Origin: Nageia nagi
Taxonomy: Eukaryota; Pinophyta
Direction of reading: 5' to 3'
Length of the DNA: 64,000 nt
Assembly: GCA_050084985.1 (NCBI GenBank)
Contig: JBITNC010000001.1
Coordinates: 44,640,001 to 44,704,000 of the forward strand
Part shown: positions 57,541 to 64,000 of the stretch, one piece after another
How positions within the stretch are numbered: position 1 is the stretch's first letter
Layout: every line of letters begins with the position of its first letter
Position numbers and translations under genes: made by a program
The notes under the pieces: generated by a model
Database searches by the model: none
The model's input: only the letters and a program-made list of their open reading frames with translations
Told to the model about the DNA's origin: nothing

Positions 57541-59200
57541 TAGATATTGATGTAGATAAGTCATGTTAGGAACAAAATTATTCAACATAAAGGGTAACAA
57601 GGAGCATGACCTTGAACAAATTATTATTTACTAAGATTGACAACAAGCATGAGCCTTCAACCTTTAAAGAAGCTTTTAAGCATGAGTGTTGGATGGAAGC
57701 CATGAAAGTAGAGTATGAGATGCTTATGAAAAATAAAACTTGGGATTTGGTTCCTTATCCCAATGAAAATAATGTGATTAGCAATAAGTGGATCTATAAG
57801 GTTATGTTCAATTCTGTTGAGGATATTTAAAAATACAAGGCAAGGTTAGTATCTAAAGATTTTGCTCAAAAATATAGTGTAGATTATGAGAAAACCTTTG
57901 CTCCCATAGCAAAGATGCCTACTATGAGAATTATCCTTGCTCTTTCTACATCTCAAGAATGGAAAGTTTTTCAACTTGATGTGAAGAGTGCATTACTCAA
58001 TGGTGACTTAGATGTGAAAATCTTCATGAATCAACCTGAAGGGTTTATTATGGAAGGAAAATATTCCTTTGTGTGCAAGCTAAAGAAGTCATTGAATGGA
58101 CTTAAGCAATCACTTAGAGCTTGGTATAAGAAGATTTTAGGATACTTTACAAACATTGGATTATCCAAGTGTTTTATGACTCTGATCTATATGTGCCAAT
58201 CAGGGAAAAGATATGGTATTGATTCTCCTTTATGTGGATGATCTTCTGATAACTAACAATAATAAAGAAATTATTCAAGAGTACATATCCAAACTTAAGG
58301 TAACATTTGAAATTATTGATCTTGGTCTCTTGCACTACTATGTTATAATGCAAGTGTATCAATACAAGGGTTGTACTTATCTTATTCAATTTAAGTATAT
58401 ATCAAACATCTTATAGAAGTTTGGAATGGAAGAGTGTAGATATGCTGTGATCCCAATCTCTTCTGGAATTATTATTTCTCTAAGCTCCAACTCTCAATTG
58501 GCTGATGCTATAGCTTACAAGTAATTAATTAGTAGTCTTTTGTATTTATCTATTTTTAGGCTAGATATTACCTTTGAAGTGAATCTAATGGCATTATTCA
58601 TATAGAAACCATATGTTAAGCACCTTAATGCTATTAAGCAAATCTTGAGGTATGTTACAAGGACAAAGGATCTTGCTCTCAAGTATTCTAAGTTGCCCTC
58701 ATTTGTTCTCTTAGGTTACTCAGATTCTAACTATGAGGAAGATAGAGATGATAAGAAATCAACCTCTAAGTATGTGTTTAGTATTGGTTCAAATGTTATC
58801 TCTTGGGTTTCCAAGAAGTAACCTATTATTTCTCTTTCCACCATAGAAGATGAATACTATACAATGTCTGTTGTAGCCCAAGAAACCATTTGGCTAAGAC
58901 ATCTTCTAAAAAAAAATATGTATGAGCAAGGTGGCTCATCTTTGATTTCTTTAAATAATTAGTAGATAATCTCTTTGGCTAAAAATCCTATGTTCCATCA
59001 GAGAATAAAAAATGTGAAAATCAAGCATATTTTATTAGGGAGAAGGTTCTTGATGGCATCATACACCTAGAGTATTATCCATCCACCTTAAACTCTGCTA
59101 ATTTATCACCAAGCCCTTCTTGGAATCTCAATTCTGTAAGCTTAAGGATGCTATTGGGTTGGTGAAGTTGCTCTCAAGAGGGAGTGAAGTTTGAGATATT
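57541..59200 (+). pseudogene. Copia reverse transcriptase and RNase H
   Basis: 57606-57830 opens RVT_2 (EPSTFKEAFKHECWMEAMKV, NKWIYKVMFNS). 57915-58241 gives FQLDVKSALLNGDLDVKIFM, NQPEGFIMEGKYSFVCKLKK and GLKQSLRAWYKKI. The next frame carries the catalytic YVDD (LILLYVDDLLITNNNKEI, residues 7-10 of 58213-58416). RNase H follows in several frames: HLNAIKQILRYVTRTKDLAL (58620-58680), SWVSKK with PIISLSTIEDEYYTMS (58805-58870), then HQRIKNVKIKHILL. Some stops replace Gln (SWVSKK-stop-PI for KKQPI). No intact product. Confidence 0.9.
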
Positions 59201-59344
59201 ATGTTAAATTCATGTTTATGATGACAAATTCACTCTTAGGAGGATTTTATGCTATATAGTGTGATTTTATTGAACACCTTCATGGTAAGTTTGCTCTGCA
59301 TGAGAAACTTGTACAAATTTTAGAGCAAAAGATTGGCCAATCTA

Positions 59345-59436
59345 GCACTATTCAATTATCCATGTGTGAGGAACTCTTATGTGTCTTTTGGCACTATTTA
59401 ATTATCCATATGTGAGGAACTCATATGTGCATGCTC
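59345..59436. repeat. 46-bp tandem duplication near the 3' end of the copia element
   Basis: Copies 59345-59390 and 59391-59436 (GCACTATTCAATTATCCAT, TGTGAGGAACTC), in the untranslated region between pol and the 3' LTR. Confidence 0.88.
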
Positions 59437-59879
59437 TATTTTGTAATGATAATCAACACATGGTTTATATATAGTAGGTGACTATGATTTTTAGCTTGGC
59501 ATCTTTGTGATGACTTATAGTGCACCATTGATTAGTTCATGATGGCATTTGTGTGATTCATCTATCCTTATTGATATGAATATGTTGCATCTAACTAATC
59601 TTATTATTTGAGCTGCTTATAACTTGTAAGTTCTCTTAAGATTATAGGTTAATTATTTCAAGTGTGCAAGCTCTTGGAGACTTCATGACTTCCAATGGGA
59701 TGACTATTTCATGTACATTGAAATCAGTTATGGTTAATGATTGTATTTGTTAAAGTAGTGAATCTCAAACTAGATCTTCCTTACTTCATAAATATGTAAA
59801 AGTTTTCATCTCTGTTGTATCTATTTGAAAGAGAACTGTCTTACTTTATCTCTTATTCACTCTATCCTAATATTGCATT

Positions 59880-59888
59880 AAGGGGGAG
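59880..59888 (+). other. Polypurine tract of the 8.5-kb copia element
   Basis: AAGGGGGAG directly precedes the 3' LTR (TGTTAGAATG). Confidence 0.88.
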
Positions 59889-60386
59889 TGTTAGAATGTA
59901 TAATGTATTATTGTAAAGGTTTTGTAATAATATTCTATGTAAGCTCACTAATACTTAAGTGTATCATTTGATACCTTTAGTATTTAAGTGAATAAGATAA
60001 TTTAACTTGTCCTACACTCCATATCATGAGCATACCCCTTGGTAAAAGGATGTGCATGTTATGCTTATGTACATTGAATAAAAGGGTGATCCAAAGAGAA
60101 ACTTTGGATTATAAATAGAAGGCTCCTTCTTTGTGATCACACACCAATTTGTGGAGTAAAGTTAAGCTAGTGGATAGTGTTTAGGAGTTGAGTTTTAGAA
60201 GGATTGTAAGAGTTCATATTTGTTAAGAAGAGAGATCTAGTTAGCGGATGTACTTCTAGTTGGAGGAACCACTTACATCTTGAGTTATCTTTATGAGATT
60301 ATCTATGCTTGATTTTTGATGTTAGAGTGAGCTTTCATGTGATCTTGGTAGTTTAGGATTGTATTATTTAAGGTTCAATCCCTTCA
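59889..60386 (+). repeat. 3' LTR of the 8.5-kb copia element
   Basis: 498 bp, pair of 51842-52339. Includes the same TATA-like TTATAAATAGAAGG. Confidence 0.93.
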
Positions 60387-62756
60387 AAAGAGGCATGCCG
60401 TTGGATGCATGGAACTTGATAGTTTATGTGAGGCGTAAAAGAGAGATTATAGAGCTCAGAGAGTATAACAAATTCTCAAGATAGGTGGCATCAAGAGATA
60501 TCATAAGTTTGATGTTTAGGATAACCACCTATCAAAGATATATAATAGGGATGTCAACCTTCATTTATTATATTTATAACCTACAAGAAAATAGAAAGGG
60601 GTGAAAGTTAACACATAGAAATAACAATAACCTTTTCTATTTTCAAGATAACTTAAAATATGAACCATGGTATATAATATTGCATTGGTCCTAGCACATG
60701 GTATTGCAATATAATATCAATTTATATTGATTTATATATTATTACCAATTAATCATTTAATGAGTATAAATATGATTTATTAAATAAATAATAAATTATT
60801 TTTAGGTGTTTACATTTTGCCCCTCTTTGGATATGTAATGAGAATAATTGAAATTGCATAATCCAAAGAAGTCTAGAGAAGAGAAAAAGATTTTCAATAG
60901 TAAAGTGAACTTGCTTGTTTTGATTGACATATCAAGTATGGGATGCTGTTTGCCCCCTTTTGGTCTTGGTTTCTCCTAGATGATGCCACATTGGATAAGC
61001 AAGCCAAAATCAGAGTCCCTCTATGAGGTGAGTAGTTGATGCCAATTCTACTCACTCGGATAATACCTACAGAACAAAGCAACATATACTTGCATAGATC
61101 ACATCCATGAATATAAAAATATAAATAGCAAGGATGAAATAAATAATATATGTAGTGTATCACTATGGCCTATGCTACTCATAATGTGATAAACCATGAT
61201 ATATAGACTATTGTGATAGACAACTCATAATCTACGAACAATAAGCACATGAGGTCCTTTTTAATGCCCTAGGCTTGTAATGTCCATTATGTATAGACTA
61301 CTACAATGAAAAACTCATAGTTTATAAGTACCAAGCTGATGAGAACTTTTAATGACTCAAGCTTAAGTACCAAGCTGATGAGAACTTTTAATGACTCAAA
61401 CTTGGGATATATTGTAAAAATGAGATACTTGCTCATGGAATGACATGGCTTGTAAATAATTTTTTAGTAGAATAATGGATAATAGGATTCAATTTTCATT
61501 AATATATCAAATATTTAATTAATCATAGGCCTTTCAGTACAATATTTCAATTTGCATGAATTTTCAAAGGAAATCCACATCGTTAACAACATGGTATGCC
61601 TAACATTTTATGATCATGTCTTCAACAATTTTGATCGTAATCCATAAAATATTCCATATGCATAAGGTAAATGCATAAATGATTAGATATTTAATAAATT
61701 TTTAATATGCCACAATTATAAATGATTTATAGTAATTTCACGCCGTTGCCGATGTAAGAGTTTTTGCATAAGATATCTAGTTGACAATAATTTATATCAA
61801 TTTGCCTTACTTCGTAAGTGAAATAACATTGCTATTTGTAATAAGATTTTCAAAATAAAGCATGAATTAGCAATTTTTGATCATATATTCAATTTTTCTA
61901 TGTAATGTGTATAAAATTGAAATATTCATCCTTTTTAGCTATGAATAATACATAAGCATGGTAATTATTTGAAAGTAAATACAATTACACATTTATAACA
62001 CCACTGACAATGTTATAAATGATGTTTTAATTTTTAAGAAAAAGAGTACACCAATTTATAATCAAACATGAATGTTCAAACACAGCAATTGTAAACCATT
62101 CATAATTTTGAAGATGAAAATTTACCATTTAATTTAAATTGAACTGATCTTTAACTATAAATTTGTATCACTTTCAATATTCCAAAGTTGGAAACACTCC
62201 TTTAATAAAATGTATAAAAATGAAAATTGAAATTACACATTTGAAATTTTTACCAATTTTACCTATTCGAGGCCCTTGGCAGTGTTTTTTTAATATGGAA
62301 AAATATAAATAATGCAAATGAACAACAAATGATTGGATATGTAGGGAGACACATTAGAAGACATATATATGATCAATGATTGCATAATTGATGGTAAATT
62401 CAAGGAAAACCATTCCATTGATGATGTGAAAGCATTGAAATTGATTATTGAATAAAAAATCAAAGCCATGTAAAATAATTACAAAGATAATGAACAAACA
62501 AAATAAGATTTTTATGCAGTAGAGGTTTATCGAGAAAAATACCTAGGGTTTCCATGAAAAAGGGGGAATATAAAATATTATTTTGATTTTTTTTATTTTC
62601 ACTTATACCTATCTCCTTGTCGCTTTCCATGCTTGGTTCCTAGCTGACTTGAATATGTCTTGCGTTGACTCAGCGATTGTATTGGTCTGTGTCTTAGATG
62701 ATGTGATTTTATTTTTTATTTGTTTACTTAGCTTACTCTTCCTTGATCATGACACC
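60387..62756. other. AT-rich spacer
   Basis: No assignable gene. The frame 61163-60894 (minus, 89 codons) and the hydrophobic start of 62583-62855 resemble no family. The stretch around 60830-61060 (TTTGCCCCTCTTTGG and a less AT-rich block) could be LTR-derived, but no partner copy exists in the window. Confidence 0.5.
61326..61403. repeat. 39-bp tandem duplication
   Basis: Copies at 61326-61364 and 61365-61403 (AAGTACCAAGCTGATGAGAA). Identical by eye except near the ends. Confidence 0.9.
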
Positions 62757-64000
62757 ATGGAGGATGGAGGTTGGAGAGGAGTTGGGCATCCCATTATCGA
62801 TTGTAGAGGATATATAGAGAAGTACATCCTCTCTCTCCATTTTGATCATAAGTAAGTTGAAATTTAACCTTGTAAATCTTGATTATTTCATACATTAGAT
62901 TTTCTATTTTTTATTTTCAATTTGCAATACATGTATTAACTTTAATATGTGTTTATTTCCTTACAAAAGTGTAAGGTGCTTATTAGGGGTGGCCCAATGA
63001 TTATGATCATATTAGAGAAGGTTAAGAAGTGGCCCAAGATAAACCACATGGATGATATCATGAAATGGTGTGGGATAGTGGAACTAGCCATTACTAGACA
63101 CATCCAGCAAGATATGCCTTTGTTGAAATCATTAGCAAAGCATTGGGTTACAAAAGGGTTGAGAAGACCCATGAGACATTTCCCTAACATACTAGGTGTT
63201 GAAGGCCCTTAGATATAGGTATCCGCACTCATTAGAGGCCAGATGAAGGGAGATAGATAGATTGTAGGTTGAGGACCTATTTTGGGTGTCATATGCTAAT
63301 TACGTATGGGAGGAGGATGCCCACTAGTTGGAATGCATGTGACAGGAGTGCTTCCTCTAAAAAAAAAGGAAGGTGGTAGAGCCCTACCATCCTTAGCAGG
63401 TTTTGAGGTAGTTTGGGATCCAACAAGGGATCCCTCTAGTGCCTACATTTTACTATAATTATTTGGTAGAGAGAGATACTCCAATAGGAGCCTAGGTGAT
63501 ATCAGCATGGAGTCTCACATGGGAGGAACCTAGGGTTCAAGATGCGATAGCTGATGTGTTGATGGCACCCAAGGTTGTATAAGGATATGTCATGTGGTGG
63601 TTAAAAGTCCTTCTTATTGACTTAGGAATGGATGAGGATGAGGAGGCTGTATCCAGCAAGCGATCCTCCAAGGATGACCCTTATAAAGTGAATAACCCCA
63701 TGTAAGATATGCCCATACAAGAGGAGGGAGGAGGAGGAGCAACACTAAGACTAATGGCACTAATTGAGGCTGTACCATTGGTGGCACCAGGTAAATAACT
63801 AATCTTTTATTAATTTTTTTGTAATTTCAATATGAATAAGATTTTAACAATGTAGTTATTTTTTGCAGGGGAGACTGAGAGGTATATTTTAGCTCTTAAG
63901 GTTGAGAATGTGAGGTTGAAACCATTCAAGTCCTAGGTTCCAAGACACTCTCATAGCCTGAGATGCACAAATTACTACCTTAGAGCAATCTGTGAAGAGG
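62757..64000 (+). pseudogene. Plant-mobile-domain (MAIN-like) gene fragment
   Basis: From ATG 62757 (MEDGGWRGVGHPIIDCRGYI, then SLHFDHK) the frame passes a possible intron (end of exon near 62852, restart near 62970). It continues KVLIRGGPMIMIILEKVKKW and GIVELAITRHIQQDMPLL to 63212. Further on, with stops, come EDLFWVSYANYVWEEDAH (about 63270), KVVEPYHP-stop-QVLR-stop-FGIQQGIPL (about 63370-63430), LVERDTPIGA and VLMAPKVV-stop-GYVMWWLK (about 63560-63610). The last part follows the C-terminal half of the plant mobile domain, the aminotransferase-like domain shared by MAIN/MAIL proteins and transposons (W.PY...W, P.RV.RQFG..Q.IP, and a final Tyr-x-x-Trp). The N-terminal half does not match convincingly. 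Donor GTAAAT at 63787 and acceptor TTTTTTGCAG at 63868 suggest another intron. It runs off the window. Confidence 0.5.

Larger units (their letters stand above)
51842..60386 (+). mobile_element. 8.5-kb Ty1/copia LTR retrotransposon
   Basis: Two 498-bp LTRs (51842-52339 and 59889-60386, TGTT...TTCA) differ at about 34 positions, about 93% identity by eye. They enclose a plus-strand gag-protease-integrase-RT-RNase H in copia order. A purine tract (AAGGGGGAG) abuts the 3' LTR. The 5-bp flanks are GGAGA and AAAGA, which match at three of five positions, so a target duplication is possible but decayed. About 3 kb of leader precede gag, longer than usual for copia. Confidence 0.93.

Noticed and set aside
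60830-61060. Possible solo LTR (TTTGCCCCTCTTTGG and a less AT-rich block)
   Set aside because: No terminal TG...CA pair with a target duplication and no second copy in the window could be found.
62583-62756. Hydrophobic N-terminal extension as a signal peptide of the PMD-like gene
   Set aside because: It arises from a T-rich stretch upstream of the more plausible ATG at 62757 and does not match the family's N-terminus.

Overview
The window looks like nuclear DNA of a land plant, most likely a large repeat-filled gymnosperm-type genome. That assignment is inference. It rests on the repeat content (Ty1/copia, Ty3/gypsy, hAT and LINE elements with plant-type domains, initiator-Met-tRNA primer sites), on PLS-type PPR and brassinosteroid-receptor-like LRR fragments, on GT-AG introns, and on long AT-rich spacers full of decayed elements. 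No rRNA, tRNA or CRISPR was recognised, and no intact host gene is present.

1-2.0 kb: two Ty3/gypsy pol remnants in opposite orientation, each carrying an internal tandem duplication. 2.5-12 kb: several broken host-gene pieces, all on the minus strand (PPR repeats, one eIF2-beta exon, a short spliced gene 5' end, a BRI1-like LRR block joined to the tail of histone H2A). Among them lies a decayed LINE on the plus strand.

13.8-22.3 kb: a hAT transposon with a multi-intron transposase pseudogene. Its C-terminal dimerisation region is split by a 4.9-kb minus-strand copia element (LTRs about 93% identical by eye, Met-tRNA primer site, polypurine tract). 22.3-32 kb: AT-rich spacer plus a plus-strand gypsy fragment (gag, protease, G-patch-like segment; no reverse transcriptase found).

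32.0-46.5 kb: a 14.5-kb minus-strand Ty3/gypsy element with about 2-kb LTRs and a perfect 5-bp target duplication (ATGTG). Its domain order is gag, protease, archaeal-type RNase H, reverse transcriptase, conventional RNase H, integrase, then a roughly 3.2-kb same-strand reading frame of unknown function before the 3' LTR. This is the most interesting object in the window.

47.6-50.0 kb: a 2.4-kb minus-strand LTR element with a perfect target duplication (AATAT), almost no coding capacity, and a diverged solo LTR inside one of its LTRs. 51.8-60.4 kb: an 8.5-kb plus-strand copia element with two 498-bp LTRs, a complete but broken gag-pol and a long 5' leader. 60.4-64 kb: spacer, then a broken plant-mobile-domain-like gene fragment running off the end.

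Most coding remnants carry many in-frame stops. Those checked often sit where the family has Gln or Trp, which fits C-to-T decay of methylated, silenced elements. All identities quoted were counted by eye.
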